Source: Staphylotrichum longicolle (lineage: Eukaryota > Ascomycota > Sordariomycetes > Sordariales > Chaetomiaceae). Taken from it: a stretch of 64,000 nt of DNA. Each line of letters starts with the position of its first letter. Position 1 is the first letter of the stretch. The notes under the pieces are model-generated. The model was not told the origin of the DNA. It was given only the letters and a program-made list of their open reading frames with translations, and made no database searches. Location: contig JAHCVI010000003.1 in assembly GCA_019096155.1 (NCBI GenBank), positions 1,612,001 through 1,676,000 on the forward strand, read 5' to 3'. The translations under genes were made by a program, and so were the position numbers. Of the stretch, positions 55,999-64,000 are shown piece by piece.

Positions 55999-56954
55999 AA
56001 TGCCCTAACCAGGATCTGAGTAAACAAAAGGGCGAACGATCGCTGCAAAGTGGTCGGTTCTGAGAAGCCTGCAGGCTTTGGGTGCAAGGGGGAGGGGACA
56101 GAGGATGGAATCAGGTAAGTTGGGGCTTTCATACTTGCAAAGACCAAGGGTACAATATGTTGGTCTCATCATTACGGTCTTGAGAGACCCCCAAAATGTA
56201 GTCATTGCTGGACAAGAAGGACTTGACAAAAGTCACAACGTGAACATGCTTCGATTCTGGCAGTGAAACAATGCCGACCCGCACGACCAAGCAAACTACC
56301 TTGACTGGAAACTTTTATGCACACCATCTTATTGAGGGCTCGGATAGATTGCGGGTATGGTGGCGCTTCTGGTCAGACCGGGCCGGATGGAGTGGCTCAG
56401 TGTTCAACGACCTCCAAAAGCGACCCCTTTGGGCGACCCCCTGACCATGTCCACCGATTGATGCAGGCTATCGCCAACGACTATTCATCTTCAATCATGA
56501 AGACTCATAAACCCACTTCGCAATTGCTATCATTCATGTTGTGAAGTATTAAATAAGCGCAAAATTGGATGGTTGAAGCTCATTCGCCTCGCTTGACGCC
56601 GTTGTTCAGACTCGGCCTCCTCCTGGCCGGCGACCCACCAGCCGGCCTGGGAACATCGGCCCTTCCCAGAATGGCAATCGCCACAAGAACAGTGCTTAGG
56701 AGATCTGCAAGATTAATCTCTCGTGGATTGATGCCACAGCCAGCTTGGACACTCTCTCCAGCCTCATGATCTGTCCCGTCGGCTGCCTCCATCGCCACCG
56801 AGCAGCAGTATATGTTCCCTCTAACGAATGCCCCGACAACTGGAGCCTCTTGCCTACTCTTCAGGAGACAACCTCTCAAGCCCCCCTCCGAAGACATCCT
56901 CAACTACCAGACACGGGCAACCAAGCTCTGCCAAAAGCCAAATCTCAAGGCACC
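55999..56954. other. Gene-free stretch between two plus-strand genes
   Basis: The 0.96 kb has no supported gene. A minus-strand frame at 56580-56903 contains several Cys but no convincing start, signal or domain. Confidence 0.45.
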
Positions 56955-57728
56955 ATGTCCTCACCCCACATGCACCTCACCCAATCCCCCTGGGAAACCA
57001 TCAACCTCGATACACCCGCCTCATCCCGGAGCAACAACCACGCAGGCCTTCTCCAACCGCCACCATACAGCGGCTACGCCTCCGTCCTCCCCAGCCCCAC
57101 CCCCTCCCAAAAGCACGGGGAAAAAGAGGAGGCGGACGACGGCGACAACACCGCCTTCATCCGCACCCCGCTCTTCCACCCCTCTAACACACCCAACCCG
57201 TACCCGTACCCGCACCCGCACCCGTACCCTTACTCGTCCCCCTACCACCGCTACAGCTACCACACCTTCCCTCCCATCTCACCGGCCACCACCACCACCA
57301 CCACCACCACTCCCAGCACGGACAGCAACAACAGCAACGGCAGCAAGATGAAGGAACCCGGCGCAGAAGCAGAGCCGTGCTACTTCGACACGCTCGACTT
57401 CTCAGACTACACCGACACGTTCGGCGGCGGCGGCGGCGGCGAAGAAGCCGAGACAGCGCAGAGGATGGCGAGACAGGGGTGGCAGGCAGTGCGCGAGGGT
57501 GTTGCTGCGGTGTGCGTGGTGTTTCTTGTGGTGGTTGTGCTGGTGGTGATGGGGTGGGCTGTGGCAGGGGCGGTTGGGACGGTTGGGGGGAGCAGCGGCA
57601 AGTTCGTCGCTGTCAACGTCAACGGTGGGAGTTGGGGTAGGAGTGGGAGTGGGAGGGGGGATTGGGCACCGTGCACGGCTGCGCGGCCACGGTTTTGTCG
57701 GTTAGTTGTTGGCGCAGGGGGGCAATGA
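56955..57728 (+). CDS. Single-pass membrane protein with Pro/Tyr/His repeats, function unknown
   Basis: ATG 56955 sits in a good context (GGCACCATGTCC) and gives 257 aa in one exon. The first about 170 residues are disordered, with NPYPYPHPHPYPYSSPYHRY encoded by a CCGTAC/CCGCAC hexamer array (57196-57236) and a Thr run. A transmembrane helix lies at about residues 182-205 (VCVVFLVVVVLVVMGWAVAG), with QRMARQGWQAVREGVA just before it. Because there is no signal peptide, the N-terminus is probably cytosolic. No known domain. It is convergent with ESF1, 72 bases between stops, so the 3' ends may overlap. Confidence 0.65.
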   Translation: MSSPHMHLTQSPWETINLDTPASSRSNNHAGLLQPPPYSGYASVLPSPTPSQKHGEKEEADDGDNTAFIRTPLFHPSNTPNPYPYPHPHPYPYSSPYHRYSYHTFPPISPATTTTTTTTPSTDSNNSNGSKMKEPGAEAEPCYFDTLDFSDYTDTFGGGGGGEEAETAQRMARQGWQAVREGVAAVCVVFLVVVVLVVMGWAVAGAVGTVGGSSGKFVAVNVNGGSWGRSGSGRGDWAPCTAARPRFCRLVVGAGGQ

Positions 57729-57800
57729 TTGGTATTGATGGGCGGGTGTGTGAGGGAGTGTTTAATCGTTTCTATTATGTGTTGGCCGAATATGGACTTG

Positions 57801-59945
57801 CTACCTCTTGGCTTTGGCCTTCTTCTTGATGGTGTTGACCAGGCTGCTGAGCTCCCCGAGATCGCCGTCTGGTTTGGCCTTCTTGGAGCTCCTGTCGTCT
57901 TGCTTGCCGCTGGGCGACTGGTCCGGCCCGGCCTTGCGCTTCTTCCGTCCCTCCTCCAGCAGCTTCTTCATGCCCTGCGTCGCCTTGAACTTGGGGTTGG
58001 ACGGGTCGATGGCGAACTCGTGGTTCTCAAACACGGCCTTGAACCGCGAGTCCTCGACGTCCATGGCAAAGTCCTCTTGCAGGCCGCCTTGGTCCTCGGC
58101 GCCCTTCTTGCCCTTCTTGCCCTTCTTCTTGCCCTTTTGCTTCTCCGCGCGCACAATCTCCTTCATGTCGAAGTGGTCGAGGTGGGCGCCGCCACCGTTC
58201 TCGTCCGCCATGAGGAGCTCGAGCTGCGCCTTCTGTGCCGCGTTCTCGGCCTCCTCCTTTTCTTTGGCGGCGCGCTTCTTCAGCCGTTCTTCCTTGCGCA
58301 TTGCTGATTTGGTGGGCTGGACTGGTTCGGAGGTGAAAAAGGGATCGTCGAAGCCAAGATCGTCTTCGCCGGTAGGCTCCTCCACCTTCTGTTCTTGAAC
58401 CGCGTCAGGATCAAGGCCTTCCCTCCTGGCGAGGGCGGCGGCTCTCTTCTTTTCCTTCCGCTCCTTCTCCTTGCGCTTGTACTTCTCAATCGTCGTTTCT
58501 TCAGCATCCTCCTTCTCCGGCTTCCCAGACAGCGCAGGGGCGAACGTGATCTGCATCTCTCCGACAGGTCCCGACTTTGACGCCTTGGGTGCTGGCTCAT
58601 CGCCGAGACCGAGAGCAGCGCGCATCTTGCGCCTCGCGAGCTCCTTCTTGCTGAGCGGCGCCTCGTCAGCGTCCTGTTCCGGTGGCGGAGCCTCCTCCTC
58701 CTCTTCCCCATCGCTCTCGCTGTCGCTTGCCAGGTACGCCCGCAGGTCGTTCTCCGCGATATCTGACCGGCTCCCGGTAAACGCCTTGTTGATCGACTCT
58801 TTCCTGGACACTTCCTCGGGGTGCATGTCCCACGTCAGCTTCACTTTGGAATGCTGCAGGGCGTCGGTGACGAATTCGACGGGTTTGTACCCAGAGGGCA
58901 CACTGTCACACTCATCCCTGGCCTCGTCGTCAAAAGTGACATCGTCGGGGATGAAGCGCAGATCAAGGAAATTTGATGATGACAGATATTCGCTGCCATC
59001 GGTTGCCTCGTAGATCTTGTGTGCCGTGTTGCTGTCAGAACAAACCACCACAGCGTAGTAGTATCGTAACCGGTCCAGTTGGTATGTCCGCAGGGCATCA
59101 CTGTCAAAGTCTTGGTCGTTGCCCTCCTGCAACAGCTCCTTCTTGACCTCTTCGTCCGAGTCTTCTGCGCCGTCCTCATCATCTTCCGTATCGAATCCAG
59201 AATCCTCGTCGTCCTCGTCGTCCGAATCCTGGCCCTTGGTAAAGATCTCCCTTGGGGGGCCCTCTACCTCCTCCCGCTGCATCCTCTCCTTGCCAAACTC
59301 GCTGGGGTATATCGACACCTTTTCAATGCGACCGCCGACCGGCACGAAGCTCGAGAACAGGGCCATCAAGTCCATAGACTTGATGTGGTCCCAGTCCATG
59401 TTGACGACGGCAAAACGGCTGGTGATCTCGCCTTCCTCAACCTCCTGCTTGTCCCTTCGGAGGCGAATGCCGGGCCGCGACTCCTCGACATCGTCCTCTT
59501 GCTCGGGCTCCTCCTCGGACTCGGATCCGGAGTCTGAATCTTCATCCTCAGAGGAAGAAAACCCGCCGCCGCGGGCAGGGTCATACTTGGCATCGGCCTT
59601 CTCCAGTTCGCGACGGACAATGTCATCGGCCTCGACCTCGACATCCTCCCCCACTTCCTCGTCCTCCTCGTTCTCTTCATCCTCTTCGTCCTCATCCTCA
59701 TACAGCCGTTGGAGCGCCTTTTTCTTGGTGTCTGTCTTCAGCTTCCGGCCATAGCGATCGACCTTTGCGGTGGCGACAAAGTCGGCATCCTTGAGCACGC
59801 GGGAGAAGCGCTTGTCGAGCTTGGTCTTGAGGTTCTTCTTGGACGGGAGTTGGTACCGTGGGTCTGTCTCAAAGCTGGAAAAACGAGAGTCGGTGATGCG
59901 GGTTCCGGAGGCGCCTGCGCCCTTGGCGGATTTGGGCTTCGGCAT
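57801..59945 (-). CDS. ESF1: Pre-rRNA-processing protein ESF1
   Basis: A single exon of 714 aa; ATG 59945 starts MPKPKSAKGAGASG, and upstream in-frame codons lack an ATG. ESF1 is a nucleolar factor needed for early 18S rRNA processing in the SSU processome. Features include RITDSRFSSFETDPRYQLPS near the N-terminus, acidic tracts (EDEDEEDEENEEDEE), the ESF1 RNA-binding-like region FAVVNMDWDHIKSMDLMALF with RIEKVSIYPSEFGKERM, and the C-terminal NUC153 domain with DSRFKAVFENHEFAIDPSNP and FKATQGMKKLLEEGRKKR. Lys-rich nucleolar-type stretches recur. Full length and complete. Confidence 0.96.
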   Translation of the reverse strand: MPKPKSAKGAGASGTRITDSRFSSFETDPRYQLPSKKNLKTKLDKRFSRVLKDADFVATAKVDRYGRKLKTDTKKKALQRLYEDEDEEDEENEEDEEVGEDVEVEADDIVRRELEKADAKYDPARGGGFSSSEDEDSDSGSESEEEPEQEDDVEESRPGIRLRRDKQEVEEGEITSRFAVVNMDWDHIKSMDLMALFSSFVPVGGRIEKVSIYPSEFGKERMQREEVEGPPREIFTKGQDSDDEDDEDSGFDTEDDEDGAEDSDEEVKKELLQEGNDQDFDSDALRTYQLDRLRYYYAVVVCSDSNTAHKIYEATDGSEYLSSSNFLDLRFIPDDVTFDDEARDECDSVPSGYKPVEFVTDALQHSKVKLTWDMHPEEVSRKESINKAFTGSRSDIAENDLRAYLASDSESDGEEEEEAPPPEQDADEAPLSKKELARRKMRAALGLGDEPAPKASKSGPVGEMQITFAPALSGKPEKEDAEETTIEKYKRKEKERKEKKRAAALARREGLDPDAVQEQKVEEPTGEDDLGFDDPFFTSEPVQPTKSAMRKEERLKKRAAKEKEEAENAAQKAQLELLMADENGGGAHLDHFDMKEIVRAEKQKGKKKGKKGKKGAEDQGGLQEDFAMDVEDSRFKAVFENHEFAIDPSNPKFKATQGMKKLLEEGRKKRKAGPDQSPSGKQDDRSSKKAKPDGDLGELSSLVNTIKKKAKAKR

Positions 59946-60272
59946 CGTGTCTTGGGCAAGTTTGATTCTGGATGCTCTCGGGTCTCTCAGTCGCAAAGCA
60001 CTCGGCGACTGCCCTGCCGCGATTGAGTTTCCAGAGAAAATTTTAGTGGGGCAGTTCTTTCTGCCGTAGGCGGTGAAGCGTTAGCGCAGTTCAAAGCGTC
60101 CTGCCGCCCCGCTCGGACCCGCTTGAACCCACTGGTCTGAGTCGAATCAGGCGATGACTAAAGTGCCAAGGAAGCACCACCACAAATGGGCTTGGCAACA
60201 TGGGAGCTCGCGAAAGCCATCTCCGGAACACAGTCTCCGCCCTGCAATGTCAGCTCGGTTGAATGTGAACAA

Positions 60273-60885
60273 TCAACGTGTGCATGACCGGTCAAACGCC
60301 AACTCATATTCTGGTAACGCATCGTCCATGGCGCCATTTGGAGGCCTATAGTTGCCATCCCGGCGCACTTTCTCGATCTTTTGCTGTTTATCTGGCCAAA
60401 ACATGCATCCAGATGCCCCTGGAACACCGTCGATGACCTGGGTTCGGTGTCAGCAACGATCTTGATAAGTTGCTCGAAGCTCCCGAAAGAATCTGTTTTG
60501 CTGTTTAGTGGTTCAGCTCCAGGACGGTGAACTGAAGAATAGGCTTTCAAAATCAGAACCTGCTGGGAACTTGTGCAGCTTCGTTTCGTCCAAGTCGCAT
60601 TGAAATGGAATTCCTTTGTTCGTAGACTTAGGTATGTGTGTATTTCATCATTACAGCACTCCTTTACATGAACCACCAACCTGGACCGCGACCCATGAGG
60701 AGCCAGGATTCGGGAGTTACAAACAAGAACAGGGCCTCCTGGAAGCCGCCCGGAGGAAGCGTTGAGCTTATTTCATTTAAGGCCATGGCAACTGGGTCCA
60801 TGTCGCAGGGTGGGCAGGTCTCTGTGCCGGGAGCTACCTCAAAATCTGTCCAGTAGATGTTGGCTCTATCCGAGGCGCATGACAT
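60273..60885 (-). pseudogene. Relic of a small protein gene, identity unclear
   Basis: ATG 60885 opens 72 codons of protein-like sequence (IYWTDFEVAPGTETCPPCDM, EALFLFVTPESWLLMGRGPG) ending at a stop near 60664. A second frame continues at about 60626 with STNKGIPFQCDLDETKLHKF and DFESLFFSSPSWS, broken by TGA at 60513-60515 and 60450-60452, then GVPGASGCMFWPDKQQKIEK and GNYRPPNGAMDDALPEYELA to a stop at 60273. No intron arrangement I tried joins the first two parts in frame. The layout weakly recalls hemopexin-like repeats (aromatic-rich LFLF..YLLM units), but this is speculative. Alternative: a real gene with introns I could not resolve. Confidence 0.4.
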
Positions 60886-61423
60886 ACCGTACCTTAGTTT
60901 TGACGGAAATTGTTGAAAGGTCTAGAAGCGGTTTTCATGCTGATCTAGGACCCCCGATCTTCCACGACAGACAATCCCTTACGACCATCATGAGACCTTG
61001 GGATGTTACCAGCTCTGCTTCTGATGAGCGTTGTGCTCCCCTTCCAACTCCAGAGTCTAATTCAAGAAAACAAAACGAGGTACCGATCTCGCCCGTTCTG
61101 GCCCGGGGTCGCCGGCACCGAGTAGCGAGGAGACACCTTACAGCAAATTCTTGGACGGCACGTGGGCTCAAAGGCCAGGCTCGCGAGCTGAGGTCAGGAA
61201 CTCGGCATGAACTCGGTCGGCTCGACTTACGTTTTGAAACCCAAGACCTCCAATAGAAGAGTCAAAAAAGTGAAAGTCCTGGGAGGTGCAGTTGGATTTT
61301 ATGTAAGTGGGATCCGCAGTCCTAGCTTGGCAGTGTGGGCAACCCTCTTGGCGTTTGTTTTTCTACCCCTTTTGTGTTGCATCGCAACCGGCCGAGCCGA
61401 CATCCGCCCCGCCAAGAAGAACT

Positions 61424-61430
61424 TATAAGA
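61424..61430 (+). promoter_or_regulatory. TATA-like box upstream of the TTL-like gene
   Basis: TATAAGA about 231 bases before the ATG at 61661, followed by C/T-rich leader sequence. Confidence 0.45.
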
Positions 61431-61660
61431 CGAACGCTTCTGCCTCTCCCAGTTCCAGTTCTTTGTCCGCACAGGCTTTAGATTCCAAGTTCCCTCTGTC
61501 GCTGTCGATACGAGGACCAACTGCCTACTCCTGCCCATTGTTCACCACTCACCCTATGGATTCAAGGAGAATCCACTGTTTCGAGATCCCTCGTCAAGCC
61601 CATCTCGCCCTGGAAGAAGGAGACGACTCCCGTTGAAGGAGTTCCCCCAAGTCATAAAAC

Positions 61661-63207
61661 ATGCACGCCTTCATCAACGCAGCCGCCCCCTGGCTGAACG
61701 AACACATCAAGTCGTTCATCCGTCGACACGTGCCGGACGTCGAGTTCATTGACGACTTTGATGAGTTCCCCATTGGCTCAGAGACCGTCTTTCAATGGTG
61801 CGACGGCTGGGAGCTCAACCAGAACTTTGCCGCCCTCAACGTAGCAAAGAACGGTCTCATCAACGCGTATCCCAGCAGCGATGCGATCGCCCGCAAGGAC
61901 TTCCTCGCCGCTGTTGTCGAGTATTGGGCGGCGAAACGGCCAGAGAGCAGTATCCGTAAGCACGTCCCGCTCACGGTTCGCTTGACTCTCGACTATGCCG
62001 AGTACGTCGACGAGGCGTTGATGGCAGCTGACGACCTCTCGCTGCTGTGCTCGCTGGAGCAGAACGAGAACAAGGACCCGCAGGATCGTGAGTGGTGGAT
62101 TCTCAAGCCCGCGCTCGTCGATTGCGGAGCCGGCATCCGCCTCTTCAGCACCATCGAAGAACTGGCCAGCCACCTCGAGCTTGCAGAGAACGAGACAGAC
62201 GACGACGACGACGACGATGAAGACGAGGAGGAGGAGGACGAGAGGAGCGAAGAGGGCTCGACCGAAGTTGAGACGCCCTCCGATACCGAGAAGAACAAAG
62301 ACAGCAGCTTCTTCCCCACGCTCTCCACTCCTGGGCTGGACACCCTGGACGGCCTTGTGACAGCCACCGGGACACTCAGTCTCACCAAGCCGCCCAAATC
62401 CCAACTCCGGGCCAAGAAGCCACAATACGTCTTCAAAGCCGGCGGTCGCATTCCCTCAGCCCGTAAGCCCCAGCCCGCCCACCCCCCTTTAACACACGAA
62501 CCAACTCACTAACACTCCCGCTTCCAGAAATGCGCGCCTTCGTCGCCCAGCGCTACATCAGCTCGATCCCGGTCCTCAACCAGCGCAAGTGGCACGTGCG
62601 CGCCTACGCGCTCTCGCTCGGCCGCCTCAAGGTGCACGTCTTCCGCGACATGCTGGCGCTGCTGGCCGCCGAGCCCTACGCGCCGCCGTGGGAGAACCCG
62701 AGCCTCAAGGCGTCGCTGACCAACACGGCGCTGCAGGACGAGGAGGAGGTCGTGGCCAACGAGTCGATGCGGGATTTCTGGGAGATGGACTGCGGCGACG
62801 CGGAGAGCGAGCTGTTCGAGGGCCGGCCGGACTGGAAGAGGCATGTGTTTTACCAGATCTGCGGGGTCGTTGCCGAGGTGTTCCGCGCGGCGGTGTGGAC
62901 CATGGCAGACAAGTTCGTGGCGCTGGACAAGTGCTTTGAGCTGTTTGCGGTGGACTTTTTGGTGGATGCGAGCGGCAACGCGTGGTTGCTGGAGGTGAAC
63001 GAGACGCCGGCATTTTATCAGCATGGCGTGGCCGGTCCGATGGCGCTGCGGTTGATGGAGGCGGTGGTGTGCGTGACGATGGAGCACATGGGCAAGGCGA
63101 GGGTGGGCGGGAGGGAGGACGCGAGGGTGAGGAACCGGTTTGTGGAGGTGTTGGATGAGACGGCCAAGTTGGGAAAGAGCAATATCACGGAGATTATGCC
63201 GATGTGA
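61661..63207 (+). CDS. Tubulin-tyrosine-ligase-like (TTL domain) protein, PBY1 type
   Basis: Exons 61661-62462 and 62528-63207, with a 65-nt intron, give 493 aa in frame. The TTL domain has an ATP-grasp fold that ligates amino acids. Visible features are EWWILKPALVDCGAGIRLFS near 145 (ATP-binding Lys), MRAFVAQRYISSIPVL and KWHVRAYALSLGRLKVHVFR after the intron, and metal/ATP residues in ALDKCFELFAVDFLVDASGN and AWLLEVNETPAFYQ. Yeast Pby1 is a TTL-domain protein associated with processing bodies and its substrate is uncertain. An acidic insert (ETDDDDDDDEDEEEEDERSE, about residues 182-201) separates the two halves of the domain. Cytosolic. Confidence 0.92.
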
Positions 63208-63974
63208 GGGAGGAGGAATTGGGTGATGAGGGGAGGTCAATCTGTCAGGGCGTGCGTTTCTTCCATTATCCAGATAACTAATACACAAGATACGTCTCTT
63301 TTTTTTGAGATCAATCAACCGTATGTTCCCTGATTTCCCTGTTTCTTGGACTAGTTCCTGACAACTTGGCTCTGGAGTCTGTTCACTCTTCGTCCCTCTG
63401 AACTCTTTTATGCTCTCTTCCAGTCTTAAGCGGTCTCGTCTGAAACCAGAAGGGGCCATCTTGTGTGAAGTTCTGACTAAACTGGGTCACATTGCAGTTT
63501 GTCATTCATCTCCTCTCGGTAGCCAGACCACCAGCGGTTTCAGTTATCTGATTGAACAACTCGCATATCAATCTCTGGCTAACACACACCCAGAGACCCC
63601 TTTATCGAGGGCTTGGCGTAGGCTGTGTTCGCAACGCACTCCCAACTGACGATGTTCTCTGCGACTCATCCAATAAGGTGGCAGTCAAACGGCCAACAAA
63701 CTGCGACCCGCTGCACGACCACACAAGGCTGTGCTGAGGCATGCACATGAAGCACCGTCGCAAGTCAGACTGCCAGGCTGTGTCACCTCCCCTAGTCCAG
63801 ACGTTGGCCGTGTTCGTTTGCACTTTTCTTTACCTTTTTCTCCCAACAACAGCGTTCCTAAACTTGAACCTCGACTCTCAACAGCACACACCGGAACGCA
63901 CGCACATCCATCGCGTTCACAACCAAACAGCAGCTTGGAAAACACTGTCTTTCTTGGGAGTATTCAGCGACACA
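63208..63974. other. Gene-free stretch before the right edge
   Basis: The 3' flank of the TTL-like gene, then T/C-rich DNA from about 63800 resembling a 5' leader of the gene start at 63975. No other feature. Confidence 0.4.
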
Positions 63975-64000
63975 ATGGACAAGGCCCAAAAGCTTATCCA
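63975..64000 (+). CDS. Possible gene start cut by the right edge
   Basis: ATG in a good context (GACACAATGG) begins MDKAQKLI and runs to the edge. It is preceded by CT- and CA-rich DNA like fungal leaders. Only eight full codons are visible, so identity cannot be judged. Confidence 0.3.

Larger units (their letters stand above)
59946..61660. other. Shared upstream region of ESF1 and the TTL-like gene, holding a gene relic
   Basis: The 1.7 kb separates two divergent housekeeping-type genes. It contains the coding-like relic at 60273-60885 and a TATAAGA at 61424-61430. The remaining frames are not protein-like. Confidence 0.5.

Noticed and set aside
56580..56903. Minus-strand Cys-containing frame, possible small secreted protein
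   Set aside because: No signal peptide at its start and no typical Cys spacing; in the leader region of a plus-strand gene.
1..64000. Novel biosynthetic cluster or mobile element
   Set aside because: No backbone synthase, transposase, reverse transcriptase or terminal repeats were seen; enzyme genes are mixed with housekeeping genes.

Overview
The window is nuclear DNA of a filamentous ascomycete (Pezizomycotina, most likely Sordariomycetes and perhaps Sordariales). The evidence is GC-rich coding sequence, compact genes on both strands, and short introns (about 50-170 nt) with GTNNGT-type donors, CTNAC-like branch sites and CAG/TAG acceptors. The gene families are also typical of these moulds: HET, cutinase, GT69, GT32, a GPI-type cupredoxin and an old-yellow-enzyme reductase. 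No tRNA, rRNA, CRISPR array or intact transposon was recognised.

Layout. 1-11 kb: the 5' part of a disordered unknown protein leaving the left edge, an HD-domain 5'-deoxynucleotidase (HDDC2/YGK1 type), a long BTB-like protein, and a membrane acyltransferase-3 gene with an apparent one-base frameshift. 12-25 kb: a GT32 (OCH1-like) glycosyltransferase, a small secreted protein, an OYE-type flavin reductase, a CCHC zinc-knuckle protein with six exons, a GT69 mannosyltransferase-like gene and a secreted cutinase. 26-34 kb: an FAD monooxygenase convergent with a HET-domain gene, a short F-box-like membrane protein, and mitochondrial-type exonuclease V (EXO5). 34-39 kb: prolyl-tRNA synthetase and the CCT chaperonin alpha subunit, head to head. 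40-44 kb: a LYC1-like GNAT acetyltransferase with two apparent frameshifts, and a decayed MYND-finger gene. 45-52 kb: AFG1 ATPase, a secreted M28 aminopeptidase and a two-HKD phospholipase-D-like protein. 52-64 kb: a cupredoxin, a Sordariomycete-type protein of unknown function, a single-pass membrane protein, the ribosome-biogenesis factor ESF1, a decayed gene relic, a tubulin-tyrosine-ligase-like protein (PBY1 type), and a possible gene start at the right edge.

The genes do not form an obvious biosynthetic cluster or a single new system. Housekeeping genes (CCT1, ProRS, ESF1, AFG1, EXO5, the TTL-like gene) are interspersed with secreted or accessory genes. Most neighbours are divergent pairs sharing 0.5-1.7 kb of upstream DNA, or convergent pairs. 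Exon structures were built by hand from splice signals and reading frame, and frame consistency is stated for each. The most informative points are the reconstructed zinc-knuckle gene, whose last Cys codon is made by splicing, the MYND pseudogene with in-frame TAG codons, a coding-like relic at 60.3-60.9 kb, and apparent single-base losses in GC-rich runs in two otherwise conserved enzyme genes.
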